This document shows, one piece after another, positions 21,414 through 29,182 of a stretch of DNA of 41,521 nucleotides. Source of the stretch: an uncultured Chryseobacterium sp. (GTDB lineage Bacteria; Bacteroidota; Bacteroidia; Flavobacteriales; Weeksellaceae); NCBI GenBank assembly GCA_913778085.1, contig CAJYXJ010000066.1:1-41521 (forward strand), written 5' to 3'. The notes beneath the pieces were generated by a model, which saw nothing but the letters and a program-made list of their open reading frames with translations, had not been told where the DNA came from and did not search any database. Each line of letters starts with the position of its first letter. The first letter of the stretch is position 1. The position numbers and the translations under genes are program-made.

Positions 21414-22301
21414 CTATTCCCTGAGGGCTGGTATATTTGATTCTTTAACGGATCGGGAAAGAATTTTAGTCTTTCGCAGTAAAAAATCGGGCATCAGATC
21501 GGTAGGAAGATATAAGGTTCCCTGCCCTTTCTGTTTGAGTTCGTCATTGATCCCGGGATTCCAGGACAGAAGTTTTTCCACATCTACGTCAAGCTCATCC
21601 GCAATCACATCCAGATTAAAACCTGCGTTGATATCGGTTTCTGCCAGCTGAGAACGGTCTTGTTTACTTCCGCCGTTCACAAAAAATACGGTATTCATTC
21701 TCGAAGAGTTGTAATTGCTCAGCACCGCCTGAAGTTCGCCGGTGGCGTAGCAGGCATTCAGGTATTTCTTAACGTGGTTGATGGTTTCTTCCGGCAGATA
21801 TTTATAAAAAACATGGTATTGCGAAGAATTGGCCGCAGCCATAGCCTTAGCGATGTTTCCTTCACCACAGTTGTAAGCAGCAACTACCGTTACCCAATTG
21901 TTGTATTTTTTATAAAGGTTGGATAAGGAAACGGCAGCTGTTTTAGTGCTTTTATAAAGGTCATTCCGGTTTTGTTCCGTAAGGCCATACTGGTTGGCGT
22001 GGGCGGTCATAAACTGCCAGACCCCAACTGCCCCGGCTCCGGAAGTAATATTCCTGTTAAAATGGGATTCGATGAGGGCCAGGTTCCTAAGATGTCTCGG
22101 CAGGCCCTTCTGTACCAGGGAATATTCAATAAAATCTACAATTTCCTTATTGGCGCTGATGATGCCTTTATACCTCCGTACACTGCCTTCCGAAGTATCG
22201 GAAGCGGTAAGGAACTGGGCGCTCACCATCTGTGAAGCCATCAGAAGCATTGCCATTAGTACGATATGTTTGAGATTCGGGTTCATTGTACGAGGTTGCA
22301 T
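21414..22301 (-). CDS. Lytic transglycosylase of the T6SS cluster
   Basis: The 295-residue protein has a signal peptide (MNPNLKHIVLMAMLLMASQM... with cleavage after VSA; the ATG at 22286 may be the true start). The SLT-type catalytic domain spans about residues 45-190: catalytic Glu78 in LALIESHFN, then GAVGVWQFM and AAYNCGEGNIAKA, the canonical lytic transglycosylase motifs. Residues about 220-275 form a LysM-like domain (FNLDVIADELDVDVEKLLSWNPGI). It cleaves peptidoglycan glycan strands to 1,6-anhydromuropeptides in the periplasm; placed between clpV and vgrG2, it probably opens the wall locally for assembly of the secretion channel rather than acting as an effector. Confidence 0.88.
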   Translation of the reverse strand: MQPRTMNPNLKHIVLMAMLLMASQMVSAQFLTASDTSEGSVRRYKGIISANKEIVDFIEYSLVQKGLPRHLRNLALIESHFNRNITSGAGAVGVWQFMTAHANQYGLTEQNRNDLYKSTKTAAVSLSNLYKKYNNWVTVVAAYNCGEGNIAKAMAAANSSQYHVFYKYLPEETINHVKKYLNACYATGELQAVLSNYNSSRMNTVFFVNGGSKQDRSQLAETDINAGFNLDVIADELDVDVEKLLSWNPGINDELKQKGQGTLYLPTDLMPDFLLRKTKILSRSVKESNIPALRE

Positions 22302-22371
22302 TAATTGTATTTAACCGGAAAAAGCGAAAAAATTCACGACATGTTCAGGTTATTTATATCGTAAAAAATCT

Positions 22372-24867
22372 TTATTCGACTTTCCAGCTCAGTTTTTCTT
22401 CTTCGGAATTCCAATCTGCGTGGATGGCCTGTCCAGGTTTCACTTCTTCCCGGACAATCATTTTTGAGATCGGTCTTGCCAGCTGCGACCGGATGACACC
22501 GGAAATCTGCCGTGCCCCGTATTTGCTGCTGAATCCGTCTAACGCAAGTTTATTAACCGCCTTATCACTGACTGTAAGGCTCATTCCAAGCCTGGTTAAA
22601 GATGCATACAATGATTTTAGCTGGATATTAAAAATCCTTTCTGCAATAGATTCGGTAATCGGCGCAAACGGAATGATCTCCGTGATCCTCGCCAGGAATT
22701 CCGGCCGGAAACGACCTGAATTCGACATGATCTGCATTAATGAATTTGATTCCGGGATTTTCCCTTCTTCAAACTGTTTGACGATCTCTTCGCTTCCGAT
22801 GTTTGAGGTAAACAGGATCAGCGCGTTACTGAAATCCCCTTCTTTTCCAAGCTTGTCATGAACTTTTCCTTCGTCCATGATCTGTAAAAAGACATCAAAT
22901 ACCGAGTGATGCGCTTTTTCAATTTCGTCAAACAGAACCACGGTATAAGGCTGCTGCCTGATTTTATTGACCAACATTCCTCCCTCTTCGTATCCTACGT
23001 ATCCGGGAGGCGCACCATATAAAAGTGCCGCGGAATGTTCTTCCTTAAATTCCGACATATCGAAACGGACCATTGCTTTTTCATCGTTGAAGAGAAGTTC
23101 CGCCATGGATTTGGCCAATTCGGTTTTCCCTGTCCCGGTAGGTCCCAGAAGAAAGAACGACCCTATTGGCTGTCCTGGTTTATTCAGTCCGCTGCGGTTT
23201 TCAACAATCGCATCAGAAAGGATTTTCAAAGCATGATCCTGTCCAACGACCCTGTTCATTAAAAGCGATTCCATGTTCAGGAGCTTTTCTTTTTCCTGTG
23301 CCTGGATTTTTCCTATCGGGATGTTGGTTTTGGCCGCCATTACAGCTGCCAGTTCCAGACGGTCCACCTTTTCCCTTTTTACGGAAGCGTGCTGTACAAG
23401 TTCTGCATAGGTATCTTCAATGGTTTTCTGAATCTGCTCAACCGGCATGGAATTGTCGATCTTCGGCTGTTCGCTTAAAGATCCCCACAAAATCGGACTG
23501 ATCTTGTCCCTCAGCAAATTATACATCCAGATCAGTTCATCGGCTTTATCTTTTTCATCGTGGAATTCCTCTTTCAGAATTTCATCATATTTCGTTTTCC
23601 AGCTTTCCAGTTCCTTTTCGGAAAGTTCGTCAAGCATTTTGATGGCGGCCATAGTCCGGTCCAGCAGGTCTATGGCAGCATCGGGAAGCTTTTTTCCTTT
23701 GGCATATCTTTTTGCCAGCCGCACACATTCCGGAAGAGCTGTTTTTTCCACTTCGATGCCATGATGCTTTTTATAGCCGTCCAGAAGAACATCAATCATT
23801 TTCACGCAGGTTTTTTCATCCGGCTCATGTACGGTGAGGACTTCAAAACGCCGGTTGAATGCCTGCTCCGGTTCGATGATTTTCCTGTATTCCTCCTGGG
23901 TGGTGGCTCCGATAACGGTAATTTCGCCACGTGCCAGCTCAGGTTTTAACAGATTCGCTACATTTCCGATACTTCCCTTCGGATCCAGCAGGGTGTGGAT
24001 TTCATCAATAAAGAGAATGGCTTTTTCGATTTTCTTGCATTCGTTGATTACTTTTTTCAGGCGGTCTTCAATTTCGCCTTTATAAGAAGTTCCGGCCAGC
24101 AAAGCTCCCGTATCCAGCTCCAGCAAGGTCCCGTTTTTAAGCATATCAGGAACATTCCCTTTTGTAATTTCTATGGCAAAGCCTTCTACCAGGGCAGTTT
24201 TTCCAACACCAGGCTCCCCGATGATAATCACATTCGGTTTGCTTCTTCTGCATAAGATTTCAACAAGCATTCTCAGCTCTTTATCCCTTCCGATCATGTT
24301 TTCGATCTCACCTTTTCTGGCTTGAGCTGTCCGATCTACGCAATAGCTTTTAATTGAAGGAAAAGAATTGTCAGAATATTCGGAGCCACTGGAGAAGACA
24401 GAAGAGAATCCTTCGTTTCCGGAATTTTCATAGGGGGCATCTTTTCTGTATAAATTAAAGATTTCATGTTCCCTGAGCGGCAAGGATTTCAGTTGTTGCA
24501 GCGTAAAGGCAACCTGCGGTTTTACAATAGCAGTCAGAATGCAGACCGGGGTAATTTCATCCAGTCCCAGTTTCAGCCGGATATCATCCGCCTCTTCTAC
24601 AATATGATCCACGGAATCGTCTTCTTTTACCTCATCAGGAAGATGGGTAGTCTTCGGCCAGTCTTCTATCCGCACGTCTGCCCATTCATAAAAATATCCG
24701 GGATCTTTGTCAATGCTTTTCAGGAATTCAGTAAGGCCTATATCTCTGTGCATTAATGCCTGAAGAAGGTGTGGTGCGCCGTAAGTTGCGTTATAATTCT
24801 CCTTCGCAATCGACTGTGCAATATGAAAAAGCTGTTTTACCGTCTCGTTGGTTACAAGTACTCCCAT
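22372..24867 (-). CDS. tssH: T6SS sheath-recycling ATPase ClpV/TssH
   Basis: An 831-residue Clp/Hsp100 AAA+ protein. It has an N-terminal double Clp repeat (about 1-145: AQSIAKENYNATYGAPHLLQALMH), a first AAA module with Walker A GEPGVGKTA (about 217-225) and Walker B ILFIDEIHTL (about 285-294), a middle coiled region (about 400-480), and a second AAA module with Walker A GPTGTGKTE (about 574) and Walker B VVLFDEIEKAH plus the C-terminal D2-small domain. In T6SS this hexamer disassembles the contracted TssB/C sheath. Absence of a general ClpB context, and position after hcp2 and before the transglycosylase and vgrG2, supports TssH rather than ClpB. No own TAnnTTTG box was seen in the 200 bases upstream; it may rely on read-through past the hcp2 terminator. 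Confidence 0.93.
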   Translation of the reverse strand: MGVLVTNETVKQLFHIAQSIAKENYNATYGAPHLLQALMHRDIGLTEFLKSIDKDPGYFYEWADVRIEDWPKTTHLPDEVKEDDSVDHIVEEADDIRLKLGLDEITPVCILTAIVKPQVAFTLQQLKSLPLREHEIFNLYRKDAPYENSGNEGFSSVFSSGSEYSDNSFPSIKSYCVDRTAQARKGEIENMIGRDKELRMLVEILCRRSKPNVIIIGEPGVGKTALVEGFAIEITKGNVPDMLKNGTLLELDTGALLAGTSYKGEIEDRLKKVINECKKIEKAILFIDEIHTLLDPKGSIGNVANLLKPELARGEITVIGATTQEEYRKIIEPEQAFNRRFEVLTVHEPDEKTCVKMIDVLLDGYKKHHGIEVEKTALPECVRLAKRYAKGKKLPDAAIDLLDRTMAAIKMLDELSEKELESWKTKYDEILKEEFHDEKDKADELIWMYNLLRDKISPILWGSLSEQPKIDNSMPVEQIQKTIEDTYAELVQHASVKREKVDRLELAAVMAAKTNIPIGKIQAQEKEKLLNMESLLMNRVVGQDHALKILSDAIVENRSGLNKPGQPIGSFFLLGPTGTGKTELAKSMAELLFNDEKAMVRFDMSEFKEEHSAALLYGAPPGYVGYEEGGMLVNKIRQQPYTVVLFDEIEKAHHSVFDVFLQIMDEGKVHDKLGKEGDFSNALILFTSNIGSEEIVKQFEEGKIPESNSLMQIMSNSGRFRPEFLARITEIIPFAPITESIAERIFNIQLKSLYASLTRLGMSLTVSDKAVNKLALDGFSSKYGARQISGVIRSQLARPISKMIVREEVKPGQAIHADWNSEEEKLSWKVE

Positions 24868-25066
24868 GGTGTTATTTTCTCAATTAATATTCTGTGTGTG
24901 GTGTGTTCATCGGCTGGTTTCCGCTGAAATATAGCAAAACCCAGCCCATAAACGACTGAATTTTACTGCTTACTAAGATATTGATTTTTTTTTAAAATAG
25001 ATATATATATCCCGTGAATATGACATACCGCAATTATCCGGCGCATCCTATTTTTATTCACAAGGT

Positions 25067-25099
25067 AAAAAAGACCGTCTAGTGAAGACAGTCTTTTTT
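25067..25099 (-). terminator. Terminator after hcp2
   Basis: Arms 25067-25080 (AAAAAAGACCGTCT) and 25086-25099 pair with one internal mismatch around AGTGA; the minus strand reads into a T run. It lies 34 bases past the hcp2 stop and ahead of clpV, mirroring the terminator behind hcp1. Confidence 0.8.
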
Positions 25100-25132
25100 A
25101 TGAATGTTATGTTGCCTTTTGTACCATCCGGT

Positions 25133-25537
25133 TTATGCTGATGGCCAAAGACCTTCATAAGCGGAGTTGCCATAATTAATGGTTTCTGCGCTTACTACAA
25201 AGCTGATCAGCATGCTGTTGTCATCCACCGCATCGAATTCCACCTCGTGCTGGATTACGTAGCCGTTTTCCCATGTAAGGGTAATCAGTGTTCCTTCTTC
25301 GTGGGATTTGTTAAACGTAACTTCGCCCTTGGTCGGCTTGTATTTTCCGTTGAGTAAGCTTTCCAGGATGTCTGACTTTTCAGTAGCTTCTACGGTAAGC
25401 TTGATGAGTGCGTTTGAAGGATCCGAGGCCACTCTACCGGAAACGTCGGTAGATCTTGATACGCTGTAGTTCAGCTTTAATAATTTTTGGCCTTCGCCAC
25501 CGTTGAATTTTAAGATTCCTCTTGAATTTGCTGCCAT
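25133..25537 (-). CDS. tssD: T6SS tube protein Hcp/TssD, copy 2
   Basis: The 134-residue Hcp is a near-identical paralogue of Hcp1: the first 72 residues are the same, and changes are concentrated near the C-terminus (KGEVTFNK, WENGYVIQHEVEFDAV, YEGLWPSA). It forms the hexameric rings of the inner tube. It heads the clpV-transglycosylase-vgrG2 block, has the same promoter architecture as hcp1 (25591-25683) and its own terminator. Two nearly identical tube genes with parallel control suggest a gene-dose arrangement or an ancestral duplication of an hcp-vgrG-cargo unit. Confidence 0.95.
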   Translation of the reverse strand: MAANSRGILKFNGGEGQKLLKLNYSVSRSTDVSGRVASDPSNALIKLTVEATEKSDILESLLNGKYKPTKGEVTFNKSHEEGTLITLTWENGYVIQHEVEFDAVDDNSMLISFVVSAETINYGNSAYEGLWPSA

Positions 25538-25590
25538 GATCTGTAAATTTTAAATCGTTAATAATATTTTGTGATTCGGTGATTGTGATA

Positions 25591-25683
25591 CAAAGATAAA
25601 ACGGCAATTATTTTTTTTAAAATTTTTAAATCCTAATTTTAATTTTTGTCGTAATTCTACGATTTGATGTCGTAATTCTACGA
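25591..25683 (-). promoter_or_regulatory. hcp2 promoter with tandem inverted-repeat operator
   Basis: Minus strand -7 box TATCTTTG at 25598-25591, 54 bases ahead of the hcp2 ATG; no TTG at the -33 distance. The operator has two identical 14-bp units TCGTAATTCTACGA at 25649-25662 and 25670-25683 (period 21 bp, two helical turns), beginning exactly 50 bases upstream of the -7 box as at hcp1. The spacer between operator and -7 box has diverged to unrelated AT-rich sequence in the two copies while operator, -7 box and leader are kept, which argues for function. Confidence 0.8.
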
Positions 25684-25727
25684 TATTAGATTTAACAATC
25701 CCTTAACACCTCCTGATATAAAAGCAG

Positions 25728-26687
25728 TTATGTGAGTTCAGTTATGGTTAGAAAGCTTTTGTTTTTAACACCGAAAAGGGAGATAATATAGCGGATTTCA
25801 AGAGTTTTCACCATTCCGGAATCTGTATATAAAGTATATTTCCCAGTAAAATTTTTATCCTCCTCTTGATCCAAAGCCTGAATAAGAACCATCTCCTGAT
25901 CGTAATCGGGACTTTCTACTTTCTGCTGAATATCGACAAGAATATTTTCTTCGCCAATCGATTGCATGAGAAAAGATTTACCATTCTTAAAACCGTTTCT
26001 GATAGTGGCAAAATAGCTTTTAATAAATACATCTTCTTTCATGCGGCTTCCAAAAAGGCTTCGGTCGAGAACAGCCATTTCAAATTCGTCGAGGTATATT
26101 TTTGCGTAAGGATCCGGAAAGAGATCGTTGAGCCTTTCTTTTATCTGCCTGAAATTCCTGATGGTTTCTTCAGGCAGCGATACATTTAAAACCCTGCCCT
26201 TAAGGTCTGTTTTCACTTCTATCGGATTGAGGGAGCGCATCGATTCTGCGGCAAGATCTGCCATCATGCTGCCATTACCTTCGGAGAAGTTGTTTTTAAA
26301 CATCTGAAAGAAATGATAGTCGCCTTCTTTCCGCAGCCATTTTAATGAGACGGTATACGTCAGTGTATTGCTTTTTTCTTCCAGTCCGTTGTCTTCGGTT
26401 TCTTTACTGACCACAGAAAATATCCTGCTGAAATTTTCAGGATGGAAAGGGATTTCCGGATTTAATTTAGGGTTTTTGAAAGGGGCATCATTCCGGCTGT
26501 TGTATTCGCGGATCTTGGTGAGATCGGGAATCATCAGCTTTTTTCCCGGGACAAGCTCTTCATGGATCATATCTTCCCTCGCACAATGGGCATTGTGAAA
26601 TTCTTTGAGGTATTTTGGGTTTTCAAGATGAATTTCTTCAGATATGCTTTCCAGCGTTTCCCCGGAAAGAATAAAATGAATGGTCAT
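25728..26687 (-). CDS. LysM protein with adaptor-like C-terminal domain
   Basis: The 319-residue protein begins with a LysM-type domain (about 1-55: MTIHFILSGETLESISEEIH ... PGKKLMIPDL), has a short linker, then a domain of about 230 residues homologous by eye to the whole candidate adaptor at 12784-13581 (shared IE(I/V)...G.....V, IRN...K..L, YF....R and a closing (M/F)TGKY strand). No signal peptide is seen, so the LysM may act in phage-tail-like assembly, as LysM proteins do in contractile injection systems, instead of wall binding. It is the last gene before the hcp2 promoter, whose operator starts 45 bases beyond its stop. Adaptor or baseplate-linked role is inference. Confidence 0.7.
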   Translation of the reverse strand: MTIHFILSGETLESISEEIHLENPKYLKEFHNAHCAREDMIHEELVPGKKLMIPDLTKIREYNSRNDAPFKNPKLNPEIPFHPENFSRIFSVVSKETEDNGLEEKSNTLTYTVSLKWLRKEGDYHFFQMFKNNFSEGNGSMMADLAAESMRSLNPIEVKTDLKGRVLNVSLPEETIRNFRQIKERLNDLFPDPYAKIYLDEFEMAVLDRSLFGSRMKEDVFIKSYFATIRNGFKNGKSFLMQSIGEENILVDIQQKVESPDYDQEMVLIQALDQEEDKNFTGKYTLYTDSGMVKTLEIRYIISLFGVKNKSFLTITELT

Positions 26688-26831
26688 ATTATTTTTGTTT
26701 TTGGCACTACCTAATTTAGCGCAAAAATTCTACTTTACAAAATTGTTTGGATGATAACGGGATGCGCATATTTTAAAATCAATTTATACAAAGTTCTTTT
26801 GAATAACCGTTTGATTTTTTTGTTCGCAAGC

Positions 26832-26858
26832 GCACTCTGCTCAGCAAGGGCAGAGTGC
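26832..26858. other. Strong intergenic hairpin
   Basis: Arms GCACTCTGC (26832-26840) and GCAGAGTGC (26850-26858) are perfect reverse complements with a nine-base loop. There is no T run on either side, so it is not a standard terminator. It sits in the 281-base gap between a lipoprotein gene and the LysM gene, which otherwise holds nothing I can support; an mRNA stabiliser or processing site is possible. Confidence 0.5.
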
Positions 26859-26968
26859 AAAATTCCCAAGCGATCTTATGTAATACACAAGGATGATATA
26901 AATATGCCAAAAGAACTTCCAGCTTCTAATCTCTCTGTTCCAGCCTTGAAACCGGTTTCTACTTCGGT

Positions 26969-27496
26969 TTATTTACTTTTTGTGAATTCCAGGTATTTGT
27001 CGCCACACTGGGTGAAGTGGTCGAATTCGTTCATAGCGTTTCCGTAATTCTGGATGATGATTTTGTCGCCTTCATACAAACCTCCGATATCCCCCATATC
27101 AATCTCTGTAATCTCACCTGTTTTCTCATCAGTTTCCATGGAAACATTTCCCGCAGCGATTACTTTTCCTTTATCGAAGATTTTGAAAACAGGCTTTCCG
27201 TCCGTATTTTTAAATTCTATGGAGAACCTTCCACCGTCACAGGCACTGGCTGTAAATTTACCTTCCACTGAATTTTTCGGAACCTCAGCTTTCGGAGTTT
27301 TCATGCCGGTATCTTCTTTATTTTCACCATATGTTTCAGATACCGGAATTTCTGCCGAATCCTGTATTTTCTTTACCGGTTGTGCAGATACACCGGAATC
27401 GGTTTTAAGCTGTCCGGATTTGGTTTCACTCTTATTGCACGAAACCACAAAGAGTAAGGATAAAAGACTCAGGCAGGTAATTTTTCTGATGATCAT
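26969..27496 (-). CDS. Lipoprotein, possible immunity or lysozyme-inhibitor-like protein
   Basis: From the ATG at 27496 the product has 175 residues: MIIRKITCLSLLSLLFVVSC, a clean lipobox ending at Cys20, then a Ser/Lys/Thr-rich linker and a compact C-terminal beta domain (about 80-175: FTASACDGGRFSIEFKN ... FTQCGDKYLEF) with two Cys that could form a disulfide. The layout (lipid anchor, small beta domain with CDG...C) recalls MliC-type lysozyme inhibitors, but I cannot confirm it. A TAnnTTTG box (27527-27534) supports this start over the longer frame to 27538. It belongs to the group of exported proteins downstream of the cell-wall hydrolase effector. Confidence 0.65.
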   Translation of the reverse strand: MIIRKITCLSLLSLLFVVSCNKSETKSGQLKTDSGVSAQPVKKIQDSAEIPVSETYGENKEDTGMKTPKAEVPKNSVEGKFTASACDGGRFSIEFKNTDGKPVFKIFDKGKVIAAGNVSMETDEKTGEITEIDMGDIGGLYEGDKIIIQNYGNAMNEFDHFTQCGDKYLEFTKSK

Positions 27497-27526
27497 ACAG
27501 TTTATTTTTGAATTTGATTGTCTGAT

Positions 27527-27534
27527 CAAAAATA
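27527..27534 (-). promoter_or_regulatory. Candidate promoter box of the lipoprotein gene at 26969-27496
   Basis: TATTTTTG on the minus strand matches TAnnTTTG and lies 30 bases ahead of the ATG at 27496. No convincing -33 TTG. Confidence 0.45.
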
Positions 27535-27600
27535 CCATAAATTTTTATTGGAAAAAGTTTTTTGTTTTAAATTGTACAATTCCCTGCTCTCGGATTGTCG

Positions 27601-28413
27601 TTAATCAGCATTATACATGACCGTTCGCTTTACATTATTTCCCTGTTTTTCAAAGGTAATATCAGTCATTCCTCCAGCATACAGCATTTCGATGCTTACT
27701 TTGTTACCTGTTACTTTAAAATCAATATTCATTAACCCGTTTTGGTTGATTTCCATTGATGTATTTTTTGCCGGTAATTCTTTCGGAAGATATTTTGAAT
27801 CCTTTACCGCTCCTTTGTCAATAAGATCTTTGTATGCTTTTTCCAAAGTGGCTGAAGATATGATACATTCCTGTCCGGAGGTCATTTCACCGGCAATTTC
27901 TTTGCAGGAAATATCTGTTTTGCGCTGGGGAGATCCAGCTGCTTTCAGACCGCAAAGTTCAGAAAGCGAATGCCGGGTAAAGATGGTTTTATCATAGTTC
28001 AGTTCAACAGGCGATTCAGGATCTGCTGTAATATCGTAAAGCTTTTTGCTTTCCGGAATAAAGTCCAGCCAGGCTACCGTATTTTCAACGGTACGGAGTT
28101 CTCCGGTCCTGTCTGAAGTTTCCTTTGCATAAACTTCGATGGTCATTTTCTCCGCTGAGATATTTTCACTTCTTACAGCGATATCCCTGAATTTTTTTAA
28201 GACCTCAAGATTGCTTGAGAAAACAAGTTCCTTCAGCAAATCCTCACAGGAGTATTTTTCATCCGTTTTGATTGCGGCATTCTGTTGTACCGCGGTATCA
28301 ATTTTGGCCAGTATCTGTTGCTGAGGTTCCTGCCGGATTTTTTTACAGCCGACCAAAAGGATTACACATAAATACCGTCCTAAGTTTTCCGGTAGCTTCA
28401 AAGTCTTTCTCAT
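27601..28413 (-). CDS. Lipoprotein, unrecognised, possible immunity protein
   Basis: The 270-residue product has a signal peptide with lipobox (GRYLCVILLVGC, Cys at residue 23), a Gln/Lys-rich linker and a soluble domain with several Cys (SCEDLLKELVF, LSELCGL, ISCKEIAGEM, GQECIISS) likely oxidised in the periplasm, then a beta-rich end (MSIEM... type strands, VSIEMLYAGGMTDITFE). I do not recognise a family. It starts 27 bases after the small exported protein upstream, so they are likely co-transcribed. Its position downstream of a peptidoglycan-degrading T6SS effector makes a periplasmic protective role plausible but unproven. Confidence 0.65.
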   Translation of the reverse strand: MRKTLKLPENLGRYLCVILLVGCKKIRQEPQQQILAKIDTAVQQNAAIKTDEKYSCEDLLKELVFSSNLEVLKKFRDIAVRSENISAEKMTIEVYAKETSDRTGELRTVENTVAWLDFIPESKKLYDITADPESPVELNYDKTIFTRHSLSELCGLKAAGSPQRKTDISCKEIAGEMTSGQECIISSATLEKAYKDLIDKGAVKDSKYLPKELPAKNTSMEINQNGLMNIDFKVTGNKVSIEMLYAGGMTDITFEKQGNNVKRTVMYNAD

Positions 28414-28440
28414 GGCTAAAAAAGGATTTTCATTGTAAAA

Positions 28441-28881
28441 TCATATACGAGCTCCGATATTCTTTTTATTTTTCTTCATCAATTCACCGGCAAAATCCCT
28501 GAATGATCTTTGGGTACCTGGTAACCCTGCTTTCAATACATCTTCATTTTTTCCTTTGAGACGAACGTCCCTAATGCGGCCGGACGGTTCATATGTAAAT
28601 ATATAGGTTTCATCATAAGTATCCGACAACTGCTCATCCAAATACATTTCCACCTTAAAGATAACCGTTATCCGGGAAAGATTGCGTTGAACTTTTTCGG
28701 CCGTATATCTCATGGCACAGCCGGACCCACAACTTAGAACAAAAGATTCATAGGCTCCTGCAACACGGTCTTTACCGATACTCATTCGCCATTCATTATT
28801 CTGATGCATGGATTTCAGTGGCGTATTGAAAAAGCCGATAAACATTAACAGGTATACGGTAATGTATTTTTTCATTTTCAT
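28441..28881 (-). CDS. Small exported protein, unrecognised
   Basis: 146 residues beginning MKMKKYITVYLLMFIGFFNT, a signal peptide with likely cleavage near residue 24-26. The mature part contains two close Cys (SCGSGCAMRYTAEKV) and a beta-rich region (RITVIFKVEMYLDEQLSDTY, YIFTYEPSGRIRDVRLKG). No family recognised. It is followed 27 bases later by a lipoprotein gene. The 301 bases upstream of it (28882-29182) carry no gene; I see only two TGATCA palindromes (29032-29047 region) and AT-rich sequence there. Confidence 0.6.
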   Translation of the reverse strand: MKMKKYITVYLLMFIGFFNTPLKSMHQNNEWRMSIGKDRVAGAYESFVLSCGSGCAMRYTAEKVQRNLSRITVIFKVEMYLDEQLSDTYDETYIFTYEPSGRIRDVRLKGKNEDVLKAGLPGTQRSFRDFAGELMKKNKKNIGARI

Positions 28882-29182
28882 GTGTGTTTATCTAAATTTA
28901 TGCAATCTAAAGAAAGCTTTGTTGTTTATATAGGTATTAAATATTTTTTTTATTTTGTACGGAACCAGCTTTTGATGATGATGAAGATTTGTCACCAATC
29001 TTACGATCAGTCTAATGCTGTCTATTATGACTGATCATTTTCTGATCAACCGTTTGGGAACAACTGTTAAGCAGTAATAAATACAAAACAAATCTTTTCA
29101 TCTTTGTGCACGAGTGTTTTTAATGTAATTGATCAACTTACAGATTTTTTATACTAAATCAATTCTCAAATTTTGATTAACA

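Noticed and set aside
22372-24867. General disaggregase ClpB
   Set aside because: Position between hcp2 and the transglycosylase/vgrG2 genes and the divergent N-terminal domain fit TssH better.
24868-25066. Own promoter for clpV
   Set aside because: No TAnnTTTG box or copy of the hcp operator was found in this stretch.
26751-27047. Plus-strand open frame of 98 codons
   Set aside because: It contains the GC-rich hairpin and runs over the end of the minus-strand lipoprotein gene; no promoter or family signature.
27497-27538. Longer start of the lipoprotein at 26969-27496
   Set aside because: It would place 14 polar residues ahead of the signal peptide and overlaps the TAnnTTTG box at 27527-27534.
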